From Bin87 sp026710825 (GTDB lineage: Bacteria; Chloroflexota; Dehalococcoidia; Lucifugimonadales; UBA3495): a stretch of DNA of 64,000 bases. This document shows positions 34,339 to 43,347 of this stretch, piece by piece. Location: positions 1,860,001 to 1,924,000 of the forward strand of contig OZ247427.1 in the NCBI GenBank assembly GCA_965232815.1, written 5' to 3'. Both the position numbers and the translations under genes were made by a program. The notes below the pieces were generated by a model. The model ran no database searches. It was given only the letters and a program-made list of their open reading frames with translations, and was not told where the DNA came from. Within the stretch, counting starts at the first letter, position 1. Each line of letters starts with the position of its first letter.

Positions 34339-36039
34339 TCACCCCCTCCCTTCGTTCATCATCAACTCCACCACGTCCCCCACTCGCACCGAACCCAAAA
34401 CCCGTTCGGTCTCTCTATCTACCACCGGAATTGCTGAAAGCCCGGCTTCTGTCATCCGCTGCAGGACGTCCTCCACGGGCTCATCGGGGAAGGCGATCGG
34501 AGTCTCGAACCTGATCACGTCCCTGAGAGTTGCGTTGCCCCATTCGCTCTTGGGCAGGTAACGGAACGACCCCATCGATGCGATCCCGGCCAACTCATCC
34601 CCTTCAACCACCACGTAATCATACTGCATCGGAGTCGCCCAGCGTTCGGTGAATTCCCGCACCGATACCGACGTTCCAGGCAGGTTGCGAGAGCGGTCGA
34701 GGATATCGTCCACCACCACGTCGTCCAGCGCGAACAGGACCGCGCCGCTGGGAATATTCCGCAGGCTCGCCGTCGGGGCCGCCGTCCGGCTACCCCGTCC
34801 CACCGCGTAACTGATCACCGGCGGCATGAGCAGTATGTAGCAGAACATGACCAGCACCAGGAACGAGAATATCGCCTCGCTGATCGTGCCCGACTCCCTC
34901 AACACCAGCAGCAGCGCGATTTCCGCTACTCCCTTGCCCATCAGTCCCGACGCCACGGCGTACGGCACCGTGAGCCGCGACACGTAAGCGCCGAAGAACG
35001 CCCCCACGAAGTTGCCGAGCAATGGAATCAACGCCAGGGCCACCATCGTCCAAACGGGCAACCCCACAAACGAGAATGTGAAGTGCAGGCCCGCGGACGC
35101 AAAAAACAGCGGTACGAACAGGCCCTCCGCCGTGCTGCGCAACCCCGGCATTATCTCCCGCCGCACCTGGTACGGCAGCCCCGCCAGCGATGCCCCAAAG
35201 AGCAGCGCGCCCAGCGTGCCGTGCAGTCCGAATACCTCAGCGGCGTCCACCACCAGGAACAGGACTCCCAGCAGCAGCCCCAACGAAAGTTGCGGCACCT
35301 GTATCAAGCGTTGCAGGAGCGCAACCATCGGCGGTAGAACCCGCGATGACAGCACCCACGAAACTGCTGTAAACCCCACGACCTTGCCCACCAGGATCAG
35401 AATCCCAGTCACCGACACTTCATGAACGTGGTCGCCGATACTGAACCCGATCAGCAACAGGGTGATCAACTCCGAGATGACCACCACCGTAAATATCTGC
35501 AACCCAACCGGCTCTCTCAACCTCCCGTCATCGGCCAATACCTTGGCAACTATCCCCAGGCTGGTCATCGACAGTATCCCGGCCAGCGCCAGCGCCTCTG
35601 TCAAGTCGAGATCGATCCCGAAATCGTAAATGACCCCCGTGGTAACCGCCATGGATATGCCCAGGGAGAACATCACGGAAAGCATGGCCGCGAGGAAATA
35701 GTGCCCCCTGAGCGATTGCACGAAACTGGATATGTCGATCTCGTCCAGACCGATCAGGAAAAAGAATATGAAAACTCCCAGCGTCAGCAGTAGCTCAATA
35801 TGACCCGTCACCTGTACCGACCAGATCCCAGCCGACGCCAGCACCGGCCCCAACAGGATGCCGACGGACGCATAGGCGATGATGGCGTTCAGTCGCAGCC
35901 GGCGGAACAGCCCCTCCGCCAACTTGGCGGCGATGATGAGCACACCCAATGACAAAAGGGACTGTTTGATATCACCGGATGTGCCGATAACACTGCCCGT
36001 CCACTCTAATGCGGGCAGCAACAGTCCTTCCAGGATCAT
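34339..36039 (-). CDS. CPA2-type cation:proton antiporter with C-terminal regulatory domain
   Basis: A 566-aa protein. Residues 1-400 hold about 12 membrane helices: LIIAAKLAEGLFRRLRLNAI, IGILLGP-like VGILLGPVLASAG, FIFFFLIGLDEIDI and GLMGKGVAEIALLLVLRESG are typical of KefB/NapA-type Na+(K+)/H+ antiporters. From about 420 it is soluble, ending in a CBS-domain-like region (PVEDVLQRMTEAGLSAIPVV then RVLGSVRVGDVVELMM). It probably exchanges Na+ or K+ for protons, with the C-terminal part sensing nucleotides. Start ATG 36039 has GGAGAAGAGCAGG upstream. Confidence 0.9.
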   Translation of the reverse strand: MILEGLLLPALEWTGSVIGTSGDIKQSLLSLGVLIIAAKLAEGLFRRLRLNAIIAYASVGILLGPVLASAGIWSVQVTGHIELLLTLGVFIFFFLIGLDEIDISSFVQSLRGHYFLAAMLSVMFSLGISMAVTTGVIYDFGIDLDLTEALALAGILSMTSLGIVAKVLADDGRLREPVGLQIFTVVVISELITLLLIGFSIGDHVHEVSVTGILILVGKVVGFTAVSWVLSSRVLPPMVALLQRLIQVPQLSLGLLLGVLFLVVDAAEVFGLHGTLGALLFGASLAGLPYQVRREIMPGLRSTAEGLFVPLFFASAGLHFTFSFVGLPVWTMVALALIPLLGNFVGAFFGAYVSRLTVPYAVASGLMGKGVAEIALLLVLRESGTISEAIFSFLVLVMFCYILLMPPVISYAVGRGSRTAAPTASLRNIPSGAVLFALDDVVVDDILDRSRNLPGTSVSVREFTERWATPMQYDYVVVEGDELAGIASMGSFRYLPKSEWGNATLRDVIRFETPIAFPDEPVEDVLQRMTEAGLSAIPVVDRETERVLGSVRVGDVVELMMNEGRG

Positions 36040-36557
36040 CCTGCTCTTCTCCGGTTATTCCAGTCGCGCACGCATCAATAATTGCGCGACGCCCCATTGT
36101 CGTGCATCGGGGCTGCCGATGGTAGTGGGCAACAACTACGGTTTTCAGACGGAACGTATTTCCGGGATAGACTGCCAGTTCGTTCTGCCGATAACCCGGA
36201 TGCGGCGCATCCGACCGGCCACACCCTCGGCACCGGCCACACCCTCGTCATATGAATGGCCCGCCGACACCGAAATCCCAATCACGCGATCAATCGCCGG
36301 CCGTCGCCTCTCACCGTCCCGGCAAGGGATGCCAAGAGATGCTATCCAAATCGCCGGTCATGCTTTCACTTCGGCTTGGTGGTGTTGGCCTCACCGCCAG
36401 ACAATACGGGGCCGGCCTTGCTGACCCCAATTGTCACCCATCACTGGGTCGGCAAATTGCCCCAATGTCTCACTGGACCACCACAGTTCCTCGGCCAGCG
36501 AAGCCCAATCCGGTTGGACGAAAAGGATTGCTGCGTACGTTCCGACCCGACCCGACC
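36040..36557. other. Intergenic region, no supported gene
   Basis: About 520 bp. An 18-bp unit beginning ACCGGCCACACCCTCG occurs twice in tandem (36214-36231 and 36232-36249). Open frames on the plus strand here lack ribosome-binding sites and motifs. Confidence 0.5.
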
Positions 36558-36671
36558 TCAGCAAAACTGCATCGCGCTCCGCAGCATCGCAATTCCGTAC
36601 ATCCCCAGGAACGCCACCAGCAGGCCAATCACTATGCCCCCGGCCAGGCCCGCTGCCACGTATCTACCCAT
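36558..36671 (-). CDS. 37-aa single-span membrane protein
   Basis: A small gene with GGAGG 7 nt before ATG 36671. The product begins MGRYVAAGLAGGIVIGLLVA and continues FLGMYGIAMLRSAMQFC: one Gly-rich hydrophobic helix flanked by Arg residues, ending in Cys. It could be a regulatory subunit of a membrane protein (the antiporter lies next on the same strand) or a small toxin-like peptide. No match to a known family is claimed. Confidence 0.6.
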   Translation of the reverse strand: MGRYVAAGLAGGIVIGLLVAFLGMYGIAMLRSAMQFC

Positions 36672-36826
36672 TGCGAATCCTCCGCTTTCAACATATTGCG
36701 GCAACCCTGGATGGGATGCCGTGTGTCAGTCCTGAACGACTTGCTGGGATGGATCAGGTGCCGTTGATATCCCCCTTCCGGGCCGTGCGCCACTAAACCG
36801 GCCCAAACGGCGGGACTCGTAACGCC

Positions 36827-37165
36827 CTAGCCGCTGACCGCCGCGATCGCCTCTGCGCGCGAGGGTTGAATGTCAACCAGCCGCCCTATCCCGCTGGTGT
36901 CAAATACGTTCTGCACCTCGTGGGATAGCGAACACAGGGCCAACCGGGCATCCTGCCGTTGCAACCTCCGCAACATCTGTATGATCACGCGCAACCCGGC
37001 GCTGCTGATGTACGTCAGCCCCGACATGTCGATCACCACCGCCCTCTCTGAGGACTCAATCGCCGCGTCCAGTTCGTCGTGGAATACCTGTGCGTTCGCC
37101 AGGTCGAGCCTGTCCTCTGCTCTGATTACCAGGGTCCCATTGTCTCTGCGCGTCTCAATCACCAT
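36827..37165 (-). CDS. STAS domain anti-sigma factor antagonist
   Basis: A 112-aa STAS protein: TRRDNGTLVIRAEDRLDLAN, AVVIDMSGLTYISSAGLRVI with the phosphorylatable Ser in ISSAG, and a C-terminal helix with FDTSGIGRLVDIQPS. Proteins of this kind bind an anti-sigma factor kinase when unphosphorylated. No kinase or sigma gene lies nearby. The ATG at 37165 is chosen because homology begins there; the open frame upstream to 37276 is Cys/Trp-rich and unrelated. Confidence 0.9.
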   Translation of the reverse strand: MVIETRRDNGTLVIRAEDRLDLANAQVFHDELDAAIESSERAVVIDMSGLTYISSAGLRVIIQMLRRLQRQDARLALCSLSHEVQNVFDTSGIGRLVDIQPSRAEAIAAVSG

Positions 37166-37489
37166 GATGTTTTCCCCGCATCCTTCTCGCGTTGTTGGGC
37201 CAGCGTCGCACGGCAAACACCATGCCCACATCTGCCGCCACCATGATTGTGGCGACTCGGAGTACCGGTACGCCAAGAGCAGTAGACGCGGATTTACGTA
37301 ACTTTCCCGTACGCGTCAGATGCTGACCCCGTGAGTCGACGGCCATTATTGGTTGACGAAGTGCGCCGATGGGCGGGTGTCAGCGGCATGAATTAACATA
37401 TGCGATAATGGAATAACAATAATTCGTCCGACAACAGCATTCATTCAGCGTCAATCCGCCGTGCCATTGCAAATCCAGCGAGGTGCGAC
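37166..37489. other. Intergenic region between divergent genes
   Basis: About 320 bp. A possible -10 (GATAAT near 37407) lies in an AT-rich patch upstream of the 77-aa gene; no matching -35 is convincing. No gene is supported. Confidence 0.45.
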
Positions 37490-37723
37490 ATGATGGAACG
37501 AGCAACTACGGCGCAACTCCTTTATTTGGAGCGGCTGCTCGCCAGGGCCGACACTACTTGGCCCATGGTTCGGCGGCGTTGGCCGGACGCTCCGGCACGA
37601 TTCAATGACCTGGACCGCCGGCAGGCCGGCTCACTGATCGCCACCCTGCGCCGTCATGGCCACCTCCCGGCGAACCACGGTCTGAACAGCGAGCCTCCCA
37701 GGAGACAGGACGCCGGGTTCTGA
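37490..37723 (+). CDS. Small conserved-type hypothetical protein
   Basis: A 77-aa basic protein starting MMERATTAQLLYLERLLARA, with WPDAPARFNDLDRRQAGSLI and a helical ALRRHGHLP-type end. The TAQLLYLERLL...LDRRQAGSLI pattern is seen in small proteins of unknown role and in C-terminal parts of DNA-related proteins; I do not assign a function. GAGG lies 7 nt before the first ATG. Confidence 0.6.
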   Translation: MMERATTAQLLYLERLLARADTTWPMVRRRWPDAPARFNDLDRRQAGSLIATLRRHGHLPANHGLNSEPPRRQDAGF

Positions 37724-37767
37724 ACCGCGCCTCGTCGCCATCCGCTCGGGCGACGCCGGACCCGCCG

Positions 37768-38793
37768 TTACGCCGGTTGCGGCGACGCCCCGCCGAACTC
37801 CTGCTGCCTGGTCTCTGTTACCCGTTGCTCCAGCGTAGCGGCCGAGGGTGTCTCCGCTTGGCGCACCACCAGCACCGGCAAATCTGAATGTCGGACCACG
37901 CGGTCGGTCACGCTGCCCATCACCAGCCGGTTGATGCCGCTGCGCCCGTGTGTCGTCATCACCACCATCGCCCCCTCGGACGCCGCCGCTTCCGCTATTG
38001 CCTCGGCCACATTGCGCGACTCCACCGGCAGGGTGACCACGTCATTGACGAACCCGAATTCTCCCGTCAACCGGTTCGCCGACCGGTCCAGCGAATCCCT
38101 GGTATCCGTAAGCTCGTTCTGTATCAATTCCTCCACCGCAGCCCAATCTGCATCCCGCGCTCCGGATGCGCCACCCCTGCCGGGGCTCAGGTAATCACGG
38201 TAAACGGCCGCATCGGGATTCACACGCATCAGGACAATGCGTGTTTTCAGGGCGGTCGCCATCGTAGCGGCGTGCTCCAACGACAACTCCGACAGCGTTG
38301 ACCCATCCAGCGGCGCCAGTATCGCCCGTGGCCCCCCGTCCTCCAGGGGATTTGCGGCGGCTCCCCGTACCAATAGCATCGGATTGGGGATCGCGTGCAG
38401 CACCTTGTCCGCTACGCTGCCCAGCGCCCACCGAGCGATCCCGCCCCTGCCGTGCGTGGACATCACCACCAACGCGTCCGGATCGTCCGCCACCCAATCC
38501 ACGATTGCCTGCGCCGGCGCGCCCGGCAGCGTCGTTGCGGTGGCCATGTATCCCATGTCCCTGAGGTCCGCGCGGACGTGCCCCAGGTAATTGTCCGTCC
38601 GCGACTGGGCTTCCTCCAGCATGCGCTGTGTCGCCACGACGGCCAGGTGGTCATGCACCGCCGAGGGCAGTACGTCGAAAGCCTCCACCAGGTCAATGGG
38701 AACGGATAGGGCGCCGGCTACCAGCCTGGCGTACGGCAGCGACCTCTCCGACAACTCCGACCCGTCCAGCGGCACTACTACTTTGGAATACAT
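37768..38793 (-). CDS. Universal stress protein with two UspA domains
   Basis: A 341-aa protein with two tandem UspA domains. The first (residues about 1-150) holds VVVPLDGSELSERSLPYARL and the ATP-binding loop STHGRGGIARWALGSVADKV; the second (about 158-320) holds ILAPLDGSTLSELSLEHAAT and TTHGRSGINRLVMGSVTDRV. Both loops fit the G-2x-G-9x-G(S/T) pattern, so both should bind ATP. The tail after 320 is disordered. It is divergent from the calcium-antiporter-like gene. Confidence 0.92.
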   Translation of the reverse strand: MYSKVVVPLDGSELSERSLPYARLVAGALSVPIDLVEAFDVLPSAVHDHLAVVATQRMLEEAQSRTDNYLGHVRADLRDMGYMATATTLPGAPAQAIVDWVADDPDALVVMSTHGRGGIARWALGSVADKVLHAIPNPMLLVRGAAANPLEDGGPRAILAPLDGSTLSELSLEHAATMATALKTRIVLMRVNPDAAVYRDYLSPGRGGASGARDADWAAVEELIQNELTDTRDSLDRSANRLTGEFGFVNDVVTLPVESRNVAEAIAEAAASEGAMVVMTTHGRSGINRLVMGSVTDRVVRHSDLPVLVVRQAETPSAATLEQRVTETRQQEFGGASPQPA

Positions 38794-38958
38794 AAAGCTC
38801 TGATCTCTCTGCGTTATTGAAATCTCGTCTTGCGATCGGACCCCGATATGGTACCACCGCGGTCTCCCGGTCCGGCTCCCGTCGCGAAATGGCTTCGTGT
38901 GTTAGGGTACCGTGCCGACGGGCATTTCGAGCCAGGAGTTCGAGCCAGGAGATCACAG

Positions 38959-40185
38959 ATGGGAACCTATGACGGCACCAGGCAGTGGGGCGCGTTGATC
39001 CTCGTCCTTTTGTTGGGACTGCCCGGCGTCTGTCTGGTGTTCTCTGATCTTGCCGTCCCGCCCCTGGTTGCGGTCCTGATCTACGGCGCCGGCATCATGG
39101 CCGGCGCGTTCCTGTTTTCCTGGGCCGCCGAGGTCGCGGAACTGGATATCTCCGCCTCATTGGCTATCGCCATCCTGGCCCTGCTCACCGTGTTGCCCGA
39201 GTACGTCATTGAGGCCGTGCTGGCCTGGGATGCCGGTGCCTCATTCAACACCCAAACCCGCGAGTTGACCGACGAAACCGGTCGCGTCGCCGCCAACGTC
39301 ACCGGAGCCAATCGGCTGCTGATCGGTGTCGGTTGGTCCATCGTGATATTGGTCTACTGGTTCACCCATCGCCGGGCCTTGGACCTGCGCAACCGGATCA
39401 ACGTCGAACTGCCTTTCCTGACGGTGGCGGTGCTCCTGACCGTCGTCATTTTCTTCATGCAGGGTGTCCACTTCCTGATGGCGGCCGCGCTGTTGGGGAT
39501 TTACCTGGTCTACCTTTGGTTGGGATCCAGCGGCTCCGCGGAAACGCCCGAGCTTGCTGGGGTTGCCGCACGGTTGGGTAGATTGCCGGCCCGCTGGCGC
39601 CGGAGTGCCGTGCTGCTCTTGTTTCTCTACGCCGCCGGTATCATCCTGGTGTGCGCCGACCCATTCGTGGAGGAACTGGTCGAGACTGGCCGCAAGTTGG
39701 GCGTGGATGATTTCATACTCATCCAGTGGATCGCGCCGTTGGCGTCGGAAACTCCGGAGATCGTCGTCGCGGTGTTGTTCTCAATGCGAGCCAACCCGGG
39801 CGCAGGATTGGCGGTTCTCATCGCCTCCGAGGTCAACAAGTTCACCCTCCTGGTCGGCAGCATGGTCGGGATATTCAGCCTGTCCGCCGGTGAATTGCTG
39901 ACTTTTCCCCTCGACAGCCGCCAGGCGGCCGAGTTCCTGCTGACCGCCGCCTACGCGCTCTTCGGGCTATTGCTCATCGCGCGACGCACCGTCGGCTGGT
40001 TCGCGGGCGTCGTCCTGTTGGCAACCTTCGTCGCCCACATGTTTTTCCCGCGCGAAGATCACCGCCTGTGGATGGCTGTCGCTTTCTTCGGTCTGGCGAT
40101 ATTGCTGGTAGTCCAGGACTGGCGCCGGCTACCGTTGCTATTCAGGGAGGACCCTGTTAAAGAGCAACCGCCTGCGAAGTCGTGA
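38959..40185 (+). CDS. Sodium/calcium exchanger-type membrane protein
   Basis: A 408-aa integral membrane protein with about 11 helices and the two CaCA alpha-repeats: AILALLTVLPEYVIEAVLAW with NVTGANRLLIGVGW, and IAPLASETPEIVVAVLF with SEVNKFTLLVGSMVG. The acidic residues in those helices (PEY and SETPE) are the cation-binding positions. It probably exchanges Na+ or H+ for Ca2+. The ATG at 38959 has AGGAG with 8-nt spacing; a longer frame from 38830 contains a duplicated CGAGCCAGGA and no homology. Confidence 0.88.
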   Translation: MGTYDGTRQWGALILVLLLGLPGVCLVFSDLAVPPLVAVLIYGAGIMAGAFLFSWAAEVAELDISASLAIAILALLTVLPEYVIEAVLAWDAGASFNTQTRELTDETGRVAANVTGANRLLIGVGWSIVILVYWFTHRRALDLRNRINVELPFLTVAVLLTVVIFFMQGVHFLMAAALLGIYLVYLWLGSSGSAETPELAGVAARLGRLPARWRRSAVLLLFLYAAGIILVCADPFVEELVETGRKLGVDDFILIQWIAPLASETPEIVVAVLFSMRANPGAGLAVLIASEVNKFTLLVGSMVGIFSLSAGELLTFPLDSRQAAEFLLTAAYALFGLLLIARRTVGWFAGVVLLATFVAHMFFPREDHRLWMAVAFFGLAILLVVQDWRRLPLLFREDPVKEQPPAKS

Positions 40186-40356
40186 GCATCCCCATAAGGG
40201 TTCCCCGGGCAGCCCAAAACGTCCCACAAAAACGAGGCGGCGGGACGAACAATATCGTCCCGCCGCCGGTGGCGCAATTGGATAAGTCGTCATCATCGAC
40301 CGGCGAGATATTCGCTAAACCCCGAACACCCCGTCCAATCCAAACACGCCGCTCAA

Positions 40357-40794
40357 TCAGTAGTGGCGCAACTCCACCACGTTGTTGTCCGGGTCATAGA
40401 TGTACAGCGATATGCCGTCGCCGTGCGAACCCCAGCGCTTGCCGGGCCCGGCCTGGATCTCCACGCCCAGGTCCTCGAACCTCTCCTTCAACTCTTCCAT
40501 GTCCGTATAGTCGATGACCATGCAGAAATGGTCCTGGTTGCGGGGGCCGTCCTTGTCAAAGGCATAATTGTCCGACGCGAAGAAGTCGATGATGGTGTCG
40601 GCGTTCAGCCGCGCCGACGGGAATCGCACCTCTCCGGCGCGCCACTGCTCCACGCGCTCCGCCTGCATGCCCAAAACCTCGGTGTAGAACCGCAGCGATT
40701 CCTCCACGTCCTTGGTCCGCAGGACGATGTGGTCCATCTCCGTAATCTTGACCAACGGCTTGGTCAATCGCTCAAACTTGGTCACTGTAGCCAT
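40357..40794 (-). CDS. VOC (glyoxalase/bleomycin-resistance) family protein
   Basis: A 145-aa VOC protein: MDHIVLRTKDVEESLRFYTE is the classic start with the first metal His; HFCMVIDYTDMEELKERFED holds the second His, and GISLYIYDPDNNVVELRHY the third ligand, Glu. These three make a metal site typical of dioxygenases, isomerases and fosfomycin-type enzymes. GGAGG is 6 nt before the ATG at 40794. Substrate unknown. Confidence 0.88.
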   Translation of the reverse strand: MATVTKFERLTKPLVKITEMDHIVLRTKDVEESLRFYTEVLGMQAERVEQWRAGEVRFPSARLNADTIIDFFASDNYAFDKDGPRNQDHFCMVIDYTDMEELKERFEDLGVEIQAGPGKRWGSHGDGISLYIYDPDNNVVELRHY

Positions 40795-40988
40795 GGTGGC
40801 CCTCCTGGATGGTGTAACTCTCTGAAAGCCCTGTGGTTCCGCATTATATGGCCGCGCCCTTACCGTTGTCATCCGCGTCCATTCGTCCGTGAAATGTCAT
40901 GGCCTACGCAACGCGGCAATCTCGTCGCTCGCGGGATGATCCTGGAGTCAACGAACCGCCCCAGCCGCCATTCCGACCGCCCCCATCG

Positions 40989-41018
40989 TCATTCCGACCT
41001 TGAGCCGGAATCCAGCGT
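40989..41018. repeat. GTCATTCC-type inverted repeat (family C)
   Basis: GTCATTCCGACCTTGAGCCG followed by GAATCCAGCG; arms TTCCG...CGGAA. Confidence 0.7.
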
Positions 41019-41041
41019 AGCAATCCAAATGGTCTTCCTTC

Positions 41042-41068
41042 GTAGGAGCGAGGCATGCCTCGCCCCCA
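41042..41068. repeat. Palindromic repeat A, variant
   Basis: GTAGGAGCGAGGCATGCCTC followed by GCCCCC; the centre GAGGCATGCCTC is a perfect palindrome with a different core from most copies. Confidence 0.7.
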
Positions 41069-41379
41069 CCCACGCCGAAAACATCCAAAGCCCCGTGATC
41101 CAGTGACACTTCACCCTTGCTCCCACCTTCCACGCATCCTTACCATCTAACTGTCCAACAACTATCCAACCCGTCGCCCAACCTCAGGCCCGTCCCATGC
41201 CCAACTCCAAACGCCGCTCTCCCAAACCCTCCCATCCGCCCGCCAAAACCATCGATATCGCCCCCAAAACCGTCCTTGACGCCCCCATTTACCCCCACGT
41301 CCCGCCCAATCGTCCTACTCAAACGATCAGAAATGAGCGGAAATGAGCGGCATACTCAAAAAATCGCCGCCATCTCATC

Positions 41380-41412
41380 CCAATCCTGTCTATCCTGTAC
41401 ATCCATGCAAAA
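41380..41412. repeat. ATCCTG-patterned repeat (family B)
   Basis: AATCCTGTCTATCCTGTACA then TCCATGCAAAA, in non-coding DNA. Confidence 0.65.
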
Positions 41413-41612
41413 CCCCCCGGCCTACGTCATCGGGCGCATCGCTCATGCCGGCTTCCGCCCCGCGCCGTGGTGACGGTTCAGCGGTTCAGACCGGCAATCG
41501 AAAGGCCCGGGCATCCATACAGGCTCGTGTTGACGAACGCCCCGGTTTCTCGCAATATTGCGCCTGTCCAGCACAAACCGCTCCCGAACCGCTCCAGTCA
41601 AGGAGATAAAAA

Positions 41613-42608
41613 ATGCCCACTAACAAAACGATCTACATAGGGATGCACGACGGAGTTTGCGCTGTCAGCAGCGATGACGGCGGTAAAACCTGGCGGCAGG
41701 GCCCCGTAACCGAATTGGCCCACGCCGCCGCTCGGCTGACCGCCAGCCCGCTCAACCCTCAGCAGGCCTATCTTGCAGCATATGAGGCCGGTGTTTTCCG
41801 CACCGACGACGGCGGCTCAACCTGGCGCCACCTGGATTCCTACCCTTCGCCATACGCCCACAGCGTCCTGGCCCATACCGAAGAGCGCGACACCATCTAC
41901 GTCGGCAGCGAGCCTGCCACCGTGTTCCGGTCCGCAGACGGCGGCGCGACTTGGGACGAATTCGCCGGTTTCCGCGCCGTGCCTGAAGCCTCCGATTGGG
42001 GCTTCCACTCACCCACTCGCGACTCCCATGTCAGGGACCTGCGTTTCGCTCCCAACGATGCCGCCTGCCTCTACGCCGGCATCGAGGTCGGCGGCATGGT
42101 GCGTTCGGATGACGGCGGGTCCAGTTGGAAGCAACTCCCGGGCCTCAACGACGACATACACTGTGTCCACCTGAGTGGCGCCAATCCCCAGCGTGTGTAT
42201 GTTGCCACCGCCCGCGCTCCCTACCGCTCCGACGACAGCGGCAACCACTGGGAGCAGATCAATGCCGGCCTGGACCGCCGCTACACCCTGCACATCGCCG
42301 CATCCCCCGACGATGCCGACGTGGTGCTGGTAACCGTGTCCGAAAACGCGCGACGCCTCAACCCGCAGTTCTATCGTTCCACCGACGCCGGCAAAACCTG
42401 GACGCTGGTGGACGGCCTCGGAGAGGGCGAAAACCCCGAAGACATGGTGGTCGCCTTCGATTGGGATCCGAGCGAGCCCAACACGGTGTACGCCGGCACC
42501 GATGGCGGCAGCCTCTTCAGCAGCGCGGATCGCGGAGCAACCTGGCAGAAACTACCCGTCCAACTACCCACCGTAGCCGTGGGAGCGTTGGCTGTATCCT
42601 CTGAGTGA
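41613..42608 (+). CDS. BNR/sortilin-type beta-propeller protein
   Basis: A 331-aa protein made of repeated Asp-box (BNR) units: SSDDGGKTWRQ, RTDDGGSTWRH, RSADGGATWDE, RSDDGGSSWKQ, RSDDSGNHWEQ, RSTDAGKTWTL and SSADRGATWQK. These form a beta-propeller similar to sortilin/VPS10 and YCF48-like proteins. No signal peptide, so cytoplasmic by sequence. It could bind glycans or partner proteins; no sialidase catalytic residues are evident. AAGGAG lies 10 nt before the ATG. Confidence 0.88.
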   Translation: MPTNKTIYIGMHDGVCAVSSDDGGKTWRQGPVTELAHAAARLTASPLNPQQAYLAAYEAGVFRTDDGGSTWRHLDSYPSPYAHSVLAHTEERDTIYVGSEPATVFRSADGGATWDEFAGFRAVPEASDWGFHSPTRDSHVRDLRFAPNDAACLYAGIEVGGMVRSDDGGSSWKQLPGLNDDIHCVHLSGANPQRVYVATARAPYRSDDSGNHWEQINAGLDRRYTLHIAASPDDADVVLVTVSENARRLNPQFYRSTDAGKTWTLVDGLGEGENPEDMVVAFDWDPSEPNTVYAGTDGGSLFSSADRGATWQKLPVQLPTVAVGALAVSSE

Positions 42609-42653
42609 TCGTCGTCCTGCGCGTGTCTGATCGGCCGTAGCAGCCAGATCCCG

Positions 42654-42679
42654 GTAGGGGTGAATAATCATTCGCCCCT
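42654..42679. repeat. Palindromic repeat A
   Basis: GTAGGGGTGAATAATC and ATTCGCCCCT, between convergent genes. Confidence 0.8.
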
Positions 42680-42736
42680 GCACCGACGGCGATATACACG
42701 CAAAAACCACGACCGAATGGCAGTGCCTCCGACGCC

Positions 42737-43180
42737 TTACCACCGCATCCCCGCCTCCCGCTCCTGCAGAACCTCGCCGAACAGCGTCAGCACCTGGTCG
42801 ATCTGCAATACGACAATCGCACCCTGGCTATCCTGCAAATAGCGTTCGTTCACCAACCCGGATTCCAGGAGAAGGTCGATCATCTCCTCGAATACCGGCC
42901 CGTCGCGGTACACGCTGGCGGTGCACCGGAACTTCCAGCCCGCATCCTGCTCCGTGTTGCGGAACAGCACGATCACCTTTGGATTCTCCTCGATGTGATC
43001 CAGCGGGTTGCGCCCCGTGCGGTCCCGGTAAATCAAGCGGTCGTCGCCCACGGTTAAAACCGTCCCGATGTACCCGCAGTTCGGCGTCCCATCGCTCGCC
43101 GCCGTCCCTACGATGCACGGATACCCGTCGTCCCGCGCCGGGTTGATCAGCCGTGCCATCTCATCCGTAAGTTGTATCAT
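42737..43180 (-). CDS. Pyridoxamine-phosphate-oxidase-like split-barrel protein
   Basis: A 147-aa PPOX-type flavin-binding protein: YPCIVGTAASDGTPNCGYIG is the first strand pair, LIYRDRTGRNPLDHIEENPK carries the FMN-phosphate Arg, and VIVLFRNTEQDAGWKFRCTA and SVYRDGPVFEEMIDLL follow. It resembles small FMN-binding oxidases of unknown substrate. GGAGGG lies 6 nt before the ATG. It ends near palindromic repeat A. Confidence 0.85.
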   Translation of the reverse strand: MIQLTDEMARLINPARDDGYPCIVGTAASDGTPNCGYIGTVLTVGDDRLIYRDRTGRNPLDHIEENPKVIVLFRNTEQDAGWKFRCTASVYRDGPVFEEMIDLLLESGLVNERYLQDSQGAIVVLQIDQVLTLFGEVLQEREAGMRW

Positions 43181-43347
43181 TCCATCCCTCCGCCAAAACG
43201 CGCGTATCCCGGCTGGGTCAATGACCTTGCCCCTTCCTCTCGGGTGGTCTGTGCGGTCAGTCTGTCGCCGATTATAACCGGGTGCTCCGGTGGCTCTGAG
43301 GTGCCGGGTGGTACTATGTTACCAACGGCCAGCAAGGGGGATAGCGA

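Larger units (their letters stand above)
40795..41612. other. Intergenic region with several repeats
   Basis: About 820 bp without a supported gene. It contains a family C repeat (40989-41018), a palindromic repeat A variant (41042-41068) and a family B repeat (41380-41412). Long open frames here read through proline-rich low-complexity sequence and show no motifs. Confidence 0.55.

Noticed and set aside
36214..36249. Tandem 18-bp repeat as a CRISPR or iteron array
   Set aside because: Only two abutting units, without spacers or cas genes.
37354..37412. Sigma-70 promoter upstream of the 77-aa gene
   Set aside because: TTGACG and GATAAT are both present, but the spacing is far outside the usual 16-18 bp.
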